Shown here in pieces: positions 37,904-47,971 of a DNA stretch of 64,000 bases. Below the pieces are notes generated by a model, which did no database searches, had not been told where the DNA came from, and was given only the letters and a program-made list of their open reading frames with translations. Position 1 is the stretch's first letter. Every line of letters begins with the position of its first letter. The position numbers and the translations under genes are program-made. Where the stretch lies: positions 13,404,001 through 13,468,000 of the forward strand of contig CM040087.1 of the NCBI GenBank assembly GCA_022496805.1, read 5' to 3'. The stretch comes from Pohlia nutans. Taxonomy: Eukaryota; Streptophyta; Bryopsida; Bryales; Mniaceae.

Positions 37904-38279
37904 TTAATAAAGTATATCCAGTAAATGTTTCGTAGTAAAGAGGTTGATGTGAAGGGAGATTTGTAAGAACAAAAAATACCACAAATCCAAAAGGAGTTGG
38001 TTTGAAATTTAGGTATTAAGGTTTGTAGAGGCCATGTGAGAGCTTTTGGATTAATAATATTATTTTTGAGCATTGAAAATTATATTGATAATATTATGTT
38101 TTGAGCATTGAAAATTAATAATATTATATTTCGGTTTTCCTACAATTTTTCTACAATTTAGGTCTAATTCAATTCAATAGGCCTTTGCCCATCCTTACCC
38201 CTTTCTAGTAGGCCTTTGCCCATCCCTACGGCAGCCCTTTGTCCATACGGCAGCCCTTTGTCCCCTACAACACCAACAT

Positions 38280-39289
38280 TTTTTTAATTCTATGACCGAC
38301 TCATCAAGTTTAATTTCTAAAGCAATTTGAATTATGTCAATTCAAGGGAGACTCTAATCGAGAGAATTTTTCGAAGCTAGTGAATTACCTCAACATTGTC
38401 TTAGTGTTATAAAATTTGGTATTTGGAGACAGTAATGATGTGACCTCCATCATTTCTTTTGTTTTTTTGGAAGTTAACAAAGGATAAACCAATATTAACT
38501 AATCATGCTAAGTTTTACTAATCATAGAATTATTCAAAGGTTAACGCCTAATTGCCCAACCATGCATATTTTGAATGATGTACGGATTTGAAGTCTGTTT
38601 TCTCATCCATCATGTACTTTTTGCAGTGTGGATTTATTATCGAAACTTTTATGGGAAGATAGCTCCGTGCATGTGTGATCTGATTAGAAAGGAGTGATTT
38701 GTGAAATTCTTATGCCTCATTTCATGTTCTAGTAATCCACCCAAAATTTCAAAGATTTTAGTCTGAAAGTGCTATTGAAAAAGTTAAGTACTAAAATTAA
38801 GCAACCAAAAAATCTTCAAAAATCACTACACTTAGAGTATTACATTTCAACCCATCACAACAAATTTCATTATTTGATTGACAGTATGTTATTGGTAATC
38901 ATATTACAAAAGAGTGTTAAATTTTAAGTTTGAAATTTAATACACAAATATTGGTGATAGCAATCGCAAATCTCACCGTATGTATAGAATCTAAAATGCA
39001 TAGTGTGCAACTTTTATTCATTCATCAACTTAAAAATATCCCTCTTAGTTGCATTTTATTATGCAGCTTTGAAAAATTGCCAAATCTAATAAAGATTAGA
39101 ACGTTTAGGAGGTAATGCTATTAAATTCTTAAAATAATATGTAATTTTTTCTTGGAAGTCTAACCGTATGAATAATTTAAATAGATTATGCCCTACATTT
39201 TGTATGTTGAACCAAACTTCATCAAACATCTGGAAGACACATATTATAACACATTTATGTTTTGTCCAATACCCTCGGGCTTGTAGGGG
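38280..39289. mobile_element. TTAA element (outer), decayed left end, with nested insertion
   Basis: The right end CTCGGGCTTGTAGGGG precedes TTAA at 39290-39293. The body on both sides of the nested element matches 45868-46406. The left terminus is not clean; short GGCCTTTGCCCATCC duplications at 38180-38265 lie beside it. Confidence 0.65.
38545..39112. mobile_element. TTAA element (inner), CCAACCATGCAT family
   Basis: Begins CGCCTAATTGCCCAACC after TTAA (38541-38544) and ends ACGTTTAGGAGG before TAA (39113-39115, one T lost). Inserted into the outer element at the site that is intact at 46226-46229. Confidence 0.8.
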
Positions 39290-39293
39290 TTAA

Positions 39294-41980
39294 AGTACTT
39301 GTATAATTATTTGTGCAACATGTAATAGTTTTTTACTATTCATAGAAACAATATTCGTAGTACTATTTAAAATGGAAATGTAATTAAGTTATTTAGGATT
39401 CAGTTTACTAGATCAATAGTTTATGCAAAGTCTTCCAAATTTGTATGGAAAAAAAATAATCGTCCTCAAATTAAATTATTTTCAAGTCCATTAAATTAAT
39501 CATGTAAATTTATAGGATGGAGATGAGTTTATGTTTATTGTGGTTCTGAAATTGTTTTCAGATGCTATAAATTATAACGTACTCTACCTCCATGATGGGC
39601 AAAAAGGTTCTTAGTAATTATTTTACCATAATTGGAATTTGAGGCACATATGTATGATTTGTTTTTAAATGTCGTCATTTTGTACAAGTAAATTATAAAG
39701 TTTTTGGCATTGCTATAGAAACACTGTTGCAAGTCATTCATCCATTGCAATTAACAACGGTCCATGTCAAATCGTGAATTGTACTAAATACCCTAATTGT
39801 CATTACTTTGTCATATTTATGGTGTAATTATTGATATTCTAGGCAATGTAGTTCTTGAATATATGAGATTCTTTGCACAAACGTCATATAATTTTTTTAT
39901 CTTGACAGAATATGACTTAAAATAATTATTGTTTACCTAACATAGGACAAACTACACTAGAATGTACTTTTAAAAGGATGCACCAATAGTAGTCCTTGCT
40001 ATACATGCTCTTCAAGCATGGATAAACTCTTTATTTTCAACGGTTTTTGAACTAGAGTTGTAATTCAGGGTACAAGTATTTTCTCTTTTGCATCCCAAAC
40101 TGTGTTATATAATATCCAGGTTTTAGATAGAACGTTGCAAACAGTAATGAAATATGAAATTTGTTTTTGTGGAGGAATAGTTGCATGATATATTTGTATC
40201 ATTGGTGGCATGAACTATGCATACATTGTAAGTTTGTTAATGTTGTGACAGCAGAGGTGGTAAATTTCAAAATAAAGTAATTAGTTCATGCAAAAGTGTC
40301 ACATGTCATGTTTTTATTGGCATAGTGTGACATGGAAATTAAATTTTGACAACAGGTTGTCTGAATCAGACCCTTGCAAAGTGAAGCCCTTTATATGGTT
40401 GCAGTGGAGATCACGAAGTAGGAGTTTCGAAATGCTAGTTCAATCTCTGGCATCTTAGACGTATAGATAAGTCTTCAAAACATTTTGAGCCATCTCAGTG
40501 AGACTAGTGTACAGTACAATAGATTTTTTTATGTGAATACAAAGAGAATGTGTGAATTTGTGTACATAATCATTAACGCTTAAATAACCAAGTGTTCTCA
40601 CTAGGATATTTAAAAACATAGCAAGTTCTCACAATGTCAATTTCGATATTACTATTATTGAGATTTTTGATGAACGTGAGGAATTTCAAGAGTGTTGTCA
40701 TAATATAATTCTTTTCCCACTGCATATTGGTAAACAAAGTGAAGTTGTCCAAAGACTTTCTTTCGTGAGGCCAAGTAGTTTAAACAACATTAGAGAAAAA
40801 ATGAACCTCCAAGAGGGTCCTTTGAGTTTCACAAGCGTGGGTCTTAGTGGCCTATTAAAGGACAAAAACTCTGACTTAAATTAGTTACCATTTGATGTGA
40901 ATTTACAATGGTAGGTTTAGTTGCTGAGAAGGTTAATTTCCATTTTCTTTGTGTATTTAAAAATATATATTTTGTTAGGAAACTAGTGTACACATGCAGT
41001 GGATGGAACGTCTTCTGAGGACTAAAAGAATACATAACATCTAAGACACTAACTTCTATCTTCAATGGAAACGATTTGACTACTCTCTTGTCATGATTAT
41101 CTGTCCTGCTAAGAGTGGGTGGGTATAGGGTTTTACTTCATCTTCTAATTAGATACTACCTTTAAATCTAATCCAGGATCCCTCTGGAAACTTTATGGAA
41201 GGGCCCTCTCGAGGGTCCATTATTTCTTTAACTAATGCTAAACTACTCGACAGGTATAAAATTTGACACAAAAGCAAATGACATGATGTTATTCAGGATG
41301 GTAACAAAAATTGAAGAAGAAAAAATAAAATTAAAAATAAAATTAAAGAGAAAAAATCTCCGGAGCTCAAAAATTTCATTGCAAGAGGAGTCACAAAATT
41401 CTAGTGCGGTTGGGTAGGGTGGAGAAACTTAACTTCATTAAGAGATATAAATTGGAGAATTTGCAATTTTTTGTAATTTTTTTTTCCTACTTTGAACATA
41501 GAAAATAGTATTTGTCTTTGCCCTTTGGATTGAGATATTCCCAAAAAACCAAGCTCCCAATACAATTAAATGTGTTTGTTAATGGTTTGAACCTCCGTGA
41601 TTTACAATATTGTTTTGAATATGTTATATCATTCTCCTACTTATCAACTTTGGAATACAATTAACTAACATTTTGTAAATTGTGAATGTGAAGAGCAACA
41701 AATTTCTGCAATGAAACATTTTCAAAATAGGAAGAAAATTAGCAATTGAGAATTTTGGGCGGGTTTTAATTTTCTTTTATTTTCATGCAAATGTATATAT
41801 CTTCTAATCTATATAGTCAAGTATTGTGAACTTTTGTGTGCACAATCCTTTAGTTTTAAAAGTTCAAATTCAATTGTTGAATTTTGAAAAAAAGGTTTTT
41901 TTGAAATTGTGCCCTAGAGCTTAGAAATGGCAGTATTGTAGTGTTTTCGAGCGAAACAGTTATGGTCCTGTAGGGGTTAA
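39294..41980. other. AT-rich intergenic with one orphan TTAA-element end
   Basis: No gene supported. At 41960-41980 the sequence GGTCCTGTAGGGGTTAA looks like the right terminus of a TTAA element whose left end I could not locate. Confidence 0.4.
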
Positions 41981-42147
41981 ATTCCACCATGCATGAGCAC
42001 TGTACTATGTGTCAAGAGACCAATAAGAATATATCATTGTGAAGAAGAAGATAACATAACATGTTTGAACACTTAATTTGGATTTGATGAATTCATTTTA
42101 TTCAACGTTATTGAAAGGATTTTCAATGTAAGAACTTCATCAGTTAA

Positions 42148-42714
42148 CCCCTACCTACCAGAATGTCCATGTTTTGGGCAATGAACATATTTCATCTGTA
42201 ATTTCTCATCCGTAATGCACGGTTTGCATTGTAGAATTTTTATTGTAGATTATATGGGAAGATAGTTTCATGCATATGTAATCTGATTAGAAAGGGGATG
42301 ATTTGTGAAATTTTTATGCCACACTTCATGTTGTGGTGATTCATCCAAGGTTTTGAAGATTTCAGTGTAAAATAGTCTAAAAAAAGTCAAATCATAAAAT
42401 TAAGCAACCAAAAATTTCCAAATATCACCATACTTAGAGTATTACATTTCATCCAATCACAAAGGGTTTCATCCGTAGATTGTCAATATCTTATTTGTAA
42501 TTGAATTACAAAATAATTTTGAATTTCAAGTTTCAAATTTTATACAAAATTACGAATAACAACAATCATAGATCTAACCTTATAGATAGAAGGTAAAATC
42601 GATAACGTACAACTTCTATTCATATATGAAGTTAAAGATATCCCTATAGGTTGTATTTTATAACGAATCTTTGCAAAACTGCCAAATTTGGAAAGGGTTC
42701 TCAGCATTAGGGGG
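42148..42714. mobile_element. TTAA element, CCAACCATGCAT family, decayed right end
   Basis: Begins CCCCTACCTACCAGAATGTCC-like sequence after TTAA (42144-42147). The right end CAGCATTAGGGGG is followed by TACG in place of TTAA. The interior matches 38545-39112 and 51369-51933. Confidence 0.72.
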
Positions 42715-43252
42715 TACGGTGTTTGTAAATACATTATCATATTTCATTTAAAATAATTATACATAGTGAGAAGCTTTTTGAACCAATAGAATGACTTTTA
42801 AATAATTTTGACAGGGAAATAATGTTATTTTTGAAAATAAAAAATTTGAGTTGTTTGGAACACTTTGTAATTGATATGCATTATTGTGAAGAAGTGCATG
42901 AAGCCAAGTAGACATGCATTGTATTTTGTTCACTACTACCACATAAAATGAAATTCTTCAATGTATATATTTGAAGAATTGAATAAAATAGTTGTGAACA
43001 TAAGGTCATGGTACATAGGATTTGTCCATGTTAATAGTAATGTTTAGACATGTCTTATAAGTTGATACAGTGAAATCATAATATACCGTGGGTACATTCA
43101 TCTATTGTAACAAATTTTCATCCAATTTGGATGAATTTTATCACAATATTTTTGAAAAATAATTATTGGTACAACCTATTGTAAATATGATGGGCTAGCG
43201 TATATATCGATTTTAGTGTGGTTATAGTAATTTTTCTAAGACAGTCTTCTGC

Positions 43253-45313
43253 ATGTGCAGGTGGGAAGGAATTTCATTCTCAAAAATGAGGGAAGCAATG
43301 AACAATGGAGCATTTGGAAGTCCCATGGTGAACGCAAATGCCGCCAACAATGCAACTCCGTCACTGACTGTAGGACAAAGAATTTACCGAGCTTGTACTG
43401 CTAGACTATTTGACGATGCAAATACATCGGTACATCCAAGAGAAAAAACACCACAGACGGGCACAGTGGAACTGTTAGGGATTGGAGGAAACATCGTTGG
43501 AAAAGGGGTGATAGATGAGAATATCAAATGCGGGATGGAACTTCATGCCATGAAATTATGTCCTTCTGAGGTTGCTGTTAAGGTTGTACATGTTGTTGAT
43601 GGTACAGCGTGGACAGGGGAGCTCGTTGGAGAACAATTACAACAATGTCTTGGACTTGTCATACGATGGGAAAGAACACACATCCGAGCCGCAGAGCCGG
43701 TCATCGCTACTTCTGTAGAATCTGGAGAAGGTCAAAATTTTTCCTTCCAAACTGTAGTAGCACCTCAGTACGAATTCCATGAAGAAGACATATCACTGAA
43801 TCCATCAGATGATTCTCCAAACACTCCCTTGCAGTCTAGTTCACGAGACGGCGTATCCCCTGCAACGCAAGAATCGCAGTGTAGCCTAGACAACATGACA
43901 TGTATACAGGGGTTGCCAGTTGAAAGACCAAGAAGAAAGTATTCCATGCCGAATCGAAGGAGGCACGAGCAACCCCTTCGAGATAGGAGGGAGGCACGAA
44001 GTCAGAAGGTGACTTTGAACAGCGTTGCAGCAGCGAAGGGAAAAGGTGGTTGCAAGAAGAATTGTTTGAAGGAAGTTAGTGAGAAATATATTCTTAATCA
44101 GCGCTACATGGCATGGGGTCAAAAATTCAATGAACGGGCAACATGGATGTTGCAAATGTTGAACGCATTTTACTCTCGTACACAGGGGGTTAGGAAGGAC
44201 AAGTACAACACAAAATTGGATGGAGTCGCCGTGTGCAACGCCTGCTATGCAACCGCATTAGGATACTCTCAAAGGCGTTTCAAACAATTGAAAATGTCTC
44301 ATCAAGTGTATGGAAAAGTTGCAGCTGTGCATGGGAACACATGCAAACTAAGAGAGCGTGCACAGATGTCGGCAGCACGTGAAAGCTTTCAAGAGTTCGT
44401 GAAAGAGGCAGGCTGCACGCAACCAAATCGACAGATACGGAAGAAGATTGATAACGTTGTTGTGCCATTGGTGTTACTCCCTATGAATACAACAAAGTTA
44501 GATGTTTTCCACTACGTGAACGAGGAAGTAAAGAAGATGGTGGATGGGAATCCGATATCGCTCTCGTCATTTTATAGGATGTGGTGGACTGAATATCCTC
44601 ACGTACAAATCCCGCCGTTCTCTAGGTTTGCCAAATGCTATCACTGTTGGGAGTATAAGTGCGGAATGGAGGCAACCACCAATACAGCTGCGAAAGTGGA
44701 GATAAAGAAGTTGTACATGGTGCACATTCGTCGTCAAATGGAAGAGAGACGAGACTATTGGACGTTCAAGAGGTCAGCGATCATAACCCCAGACGTATAC
44801 ATGTCTATCATTGTAGACGGTATGGACCAAAACACTACTATGGTTCCTAAAATGAGGCAAACAGTGAAGAACATAGAGTCACGGTTTGTGAAAACTCATT
44901 TGTGCGGGGTGCTTGTCCACGGGATTGGATTGTATGCGGATGTGTGGATAGACGCACATCACAAACACGACAACAACCAAGTAATCACTACGGTCATGCA
45001 CGTCATCAACGATGTGAAGCGCAGAAAGGGTAGAGTACCTCCTACTTTGCGAATTCAAGCGGATAACTGCACGCGAGAGAACAAGAATGTCTACATGTTT
45101 GCCCTTTGTGCTTCTCTAGTTGGGTTAGGAATCTTTCAAGAAGTGCAGTTGTGCTTTTTGATAGTGGGTCACACACACGAAGACATCGATCAGCGTTTCA
45201 GCATAATATCAAATACACTGAAGAGAACAGACATTGACTCGTTGCAAGAGCTACTACAACCACTACTAGAAAACTGTGACCACTTTAGCAGATTTTCAGC
45301 AGATTTCTGTTAA
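43253..45313 (+). CDS. DUF7869 protein, N-terminal part (cut by CACTA insertion)
   Basis: 686 codons from ATG 43253; the host-derived part ends at 45260, about residue 669, and the final 17 codons are transposon sequence. Residues 1-145 hold an unassigned domain (TVELLGIGG...LGLVIRWER) that resembles N-terminal modules of plant transposon proteins. Residues ~320-350 have the Cys-containing VCNACYATALGYSQRRFK motif typical upstream of DUF7869. The DUF7869 core follows, with IVDGMDQ (~520-526), QADNCTRENKN (~602-612) and VGHTHEDIDQ (~638-647). This acidic triad would suit an RNase-H-like nuclease fold, but the family has no proven activity that I know of. A CATGTGCAG acceptor-like word just before the start means an upstream exon is possible. 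Probably a transposon or domesticated-transposon gene. Confidence 0.75.
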   Translation: MCRWEGISFSKMREAMNNGAFGSPMVNANAANNATPSLTVGQRIYRACTARLFDDANTSVHPREKTPQTGTVELLGIGGNIVGKGVIDENIKCGMELHAMKLCPSEVAVKVVHVVDGTAWTGELVGEQLQQCLGLVIRWERTHIRAAEPVIATSVESGEGQNFSFQTVVAPQYEFHEEDISLNPSDDSPNTPLQSSSRDGVSPATQESQCSLDNMTCIQGLPVERPRRKYSMPNRRRHEQPLRDRREARSQKVTLNSVAAAKGKGGCKKNCLKEVSEKYILNQRYMAWGQKFNERATWMLQMLNAFYSRTQGVRKDKYNTKLDGVAVCNACYATALGYSQRRFKQLKMSHQVYGKVAAVHGNTCKLRERAQMSAARESFQEFVKEAGCTQPNRQIRKKIDNVVVPLVLLPMNTTKLDVFHYVNEEVKKMVDGNPISLSSFYRMWWTEYPHVQIPPFSRFAKCYHCWEYKCGMEATTNTAAKVEIKKLYMVHIRRQMEERRDYWTFKRSAIITPDVYMSIIVDGMDQNTTMVPKMRQTVKNIESRFVKTHLCGVLVHGIGLYADVWIDAHHKHDNNQVITTVMHVINDVKRRKGRVPPTLRIQADNCTRENKNVYMFALCASLVGLGIFQEVQLCFLIVGHTHEDIDQRFSIISNTLKRTDIDSLQELLQPLLENCDHFSRFSADFC

Positions 45314-45867
45314 GGAGGGTACCGACGGTCACTAATTGACTCGTTCAACACTTTTCTGTGAAGGAGTGAGCAGAACCGACGTGATTGTTGTTGACCGTGG
45401 CGCCCTTCTTCAGAGGTACCTTCACTACTAGAAAATCATGACCAAAGCAACAGAAATTCAACGGATTTATGTTGTTCGGGGTACTACAATGACCGATTTC
45501 ACTGATTTGTAATTTTTTTGTAAAAGTCAATAGTTTGCTGCTTACTTTTCTGTTGATTCAAATAGTGCAATGACCAAATCAACAAAATTTTAGTCTTTTT
45601 GGGAATCTTTTTGGGAATCTTTTTGGGAATCTTTTAGAATATTCTGGAATCTATCAAAATATTATAGAATCTATTGGAATATTCTAGAATCTTTTGAATA
45701 TTCTTGAACCTTTTGAATCTTTTGCACTTTATATGAGAGTTTTGTAATCATTTAGTACTAGAATGGGTGTTTTATGTAATTGGATTATACAACTGCAATT
45801 TTGCAGACTTTCATCATCCGTGACAAACAACAACAAAAGACAACCAGCTTGATATTCCCTAAATTAA

Positions 45868-46406
45868 CCCCTAAGCTCCCGAGCGACCATTTTCTTGTCG
45901 CTGCCCGGAAAAAACGGGTTGCCCGGAACAAAAATAAAAAATTGAAAAAATAAAAAATATTTTAAAATACTGCATCAAGTCTACTTTCCAATCCAATTTG
46001 AATTATGTCAATCCGAGTTAAACTCCACCCGGGAGAATTTTTCAAAGTAGATCACCTCAACATTGTCTTAGTGTTACAAAATTTGCTATTTGGGGAAAGT
46101 AATGATGATTCCTCAATCATTTCTCTTGCTTTTTTGAAGTTTAGGATAGATAGCCCAACTTTAACCAATCGTACTAAATTTTGAACTCTAAAATTGAAAA
46201 TTATAATTATACAAATTTTCGAAGGTTAATGCTATTAAATTCATTAAAAAATGATCTAAAGATTATTTTGGAAGTTTGACCGTATGGATAATTTGTAAAG
46301 ATGATACTCTACATTTTGTCTATTGAACCAACCTTCATTAAACATATGGAAGGCACATATTATAACACATCTATGTTTTGTCCAATACCCCTCGGGCTTT
46401 TAGGGG
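45868..46406. mobile_element. TTAA element inside the CACTA element
   Basis: CCCCTAAGCTCCCGAGCGACC-like left end and CCCTCGGGCTTTTAGGGG right end between TTAA at 45864-45867 and 46407-46410. It provides the uninterrupted version (TTAA at 46226-46229) of the site filled at 38541-39112. Confidence 0.88.
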
Positions 46407-46649
46407 TTAAAGCTATTGAGGGTGAATCTTGACACACTTCGGCTGCTGACCAACTTTTAGCTCCATCTGAAACAATCACAGGGACACCCCAATAAATAAA
46501 CCCACTTGAATGGGACAACAGTCAGTCATCTGTGAACCTTTTTTTTTCTTTCTTCTCTGAATCTCTCTGTGCTAGAAACTTGAAATCTTCTTTTTGTTTC
46601 TACACAGTAATCCGGTTTTTTGAAACATTCAATCAATTGAACTCATTAA

Positions 46650-47205
46650 CCCCTAAGTGACCAATCGACCATATTTTGGTCGCACCCAAATAGCAGTGAC
46701 TGCCCATGGTTAGGAAATGATATTTTCAAATTTTAATATCTTGTCGAACTTGGGGGGGGGGGGGGGGGGAGAGATCATGTTCTAGTGTTGTTTGATACAT
46801 TTCATTTGCAATATTGAGGTTTAGTAAGGAATTTTTCAACGACATAGACCTCAATATTGTCTTAGTGTTATAAAACTTACTACTTTGGAAAACTAATGAT
46901 GTTCTCTCCTTTGAAACTTTTTCTTTTAAAATTTTAGAATAGAATATTTAGTTTTAATTAATCATACCAAATTCCATATTCTAAATGTAGAATTATTACG
47001 TAATTTTGGTGAATGTCAAATGGTAAATGAATCTAAATTCAGTAAAATGAGTATTTAAAACTCTTTTTGGAAGTTTGACCATATAGATAATTACTAAACA
47101 TCATGCTTTTCATTTTCTCTTTTGGACCAAACTTCATCAAAGTTGCAAAAGTAACATCCTGTAACACATCTAGGTTTTTCCCTTACCCCCTGTGTGATTT
47201 AAGGA
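46650..47205. mobile_element. TTAA element inside the CACTA element
   Basis: CCCCTAAGTGACCAATCGACC-like left end after TTAA (46646-46649); right end GTGTGATTTAAGGA before TTAA (47206-47209), diverged. It contains the 18-base G run at 46752-46769. Confidence 0.72.
46752..46769 (+). repeat. Poly-G run, 18 bases
   Basis: Uninterrupted G tract inside an otherwise AT-rich element; length could be affected by assembly error. Confidence 0.9.
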
Positions 47206-47256
47206 TTAATTTCATCATTCACAATTTTTTTTTTTAAAAACGCAAACTGTATAGGC

Positions 47257-47573
47257 CATTTTGTCATAGTAAAACAACTTTTTTCAAAAATCTTTGAACC
47301 AAGAAAAGTTGCGAAATGAAGTTAAGTTTCATCTCCAAAAATCCGTTTGTGATTTTGAGCCTCCGTTCAAAAGTTCTAGACAAAATTCAGAGTGGGGTAG
47401 CAAGGAATATTTTCATTGATATTTTCAAACACCCTCTCTGATTTTTGTCTATAACTTTTGACTGGAGGCTTCAAATCACAAACGGATTTTTGGAGATGAA
47501 ACTTAACTTGATTCCCCAACTTTTCTTAGTCCAAAGGTGTTTGAAAAAAGTTAATTTACTATGTCAAAATGGC
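47257..47573. repeat. Foldback with ~140-bp arms
   Basis: GGCCATTTTGTCATAGTAAA at the left is mirrored by TTTACTATGTCAAAATGGCC at the right. The arms contain inverted CTCCAAAAATCCGTTTGTGA and meet near 47410-47440. The 101-residue frame here is spurious. Confidence 0.8.
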
Positions 47574-47656
47574 CGCCAAAGTCTGCTGAATTCCAAAACA
47601 TCGAATTGTAAGTGTTTATGTAAGAAAAAAATAGTTCTATGTTCATCAAATTCTAA

Positions 47657-47720
47657 ATGCGATGGATTGGTTAGAGTGATGAGTGTTAAATGTAAGGTCA
47701 CGAGTTCAAACCCAATTGTC
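47657..47720 (+). mobile_element. tRNA-like SINE head
   Basis: GATTGGTTAGAGTGATGAG (D-arm/A-box-like) followed 30 bases later by GGTCACGAGTTCAAACCC (B-box-like). Looks like a decayed tRNA-derived head, inserted in the CACTA element. Confidence 0.5.
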
Positions 47721-47737
47721 AACGGAGTTGTTGAAAT

Positions 47738-47858
47738 TGGGCTGCCCTAAAAGTCCGGGCAGCTAAAAATATTTTACTGCCCGAAAATTCCGGGCAGTAA
47801 AAAAACATTTTCTTGGCCGAAAATTCCGGGCAGTAAAAAAATGTTTTTTTTTTTTTTT
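47738..47858 (+). repeat. Short palindromic tandem repeats and T run
   Basis: Three units around CCCGAAAATTCCGGGCAG, each followed by TAAAAAAA or similar, then a T run of about 20 bases before TTCAG. Related CCCGGAAAAAACGGG words occur at 45900-45930 at the other end of the same CACTA element. Confidence 0.7.
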
Positions 47859-47971
47859 TTTTCTTATTTTCAGGTGACCAGATCAACAGAAAACTTCAAC
47901 AGATTTCTGTTGAATAATGACCCGCTCAACGCGACCGATTCAACAGAAACCCTCAACAGTTTTCTGTTGAT

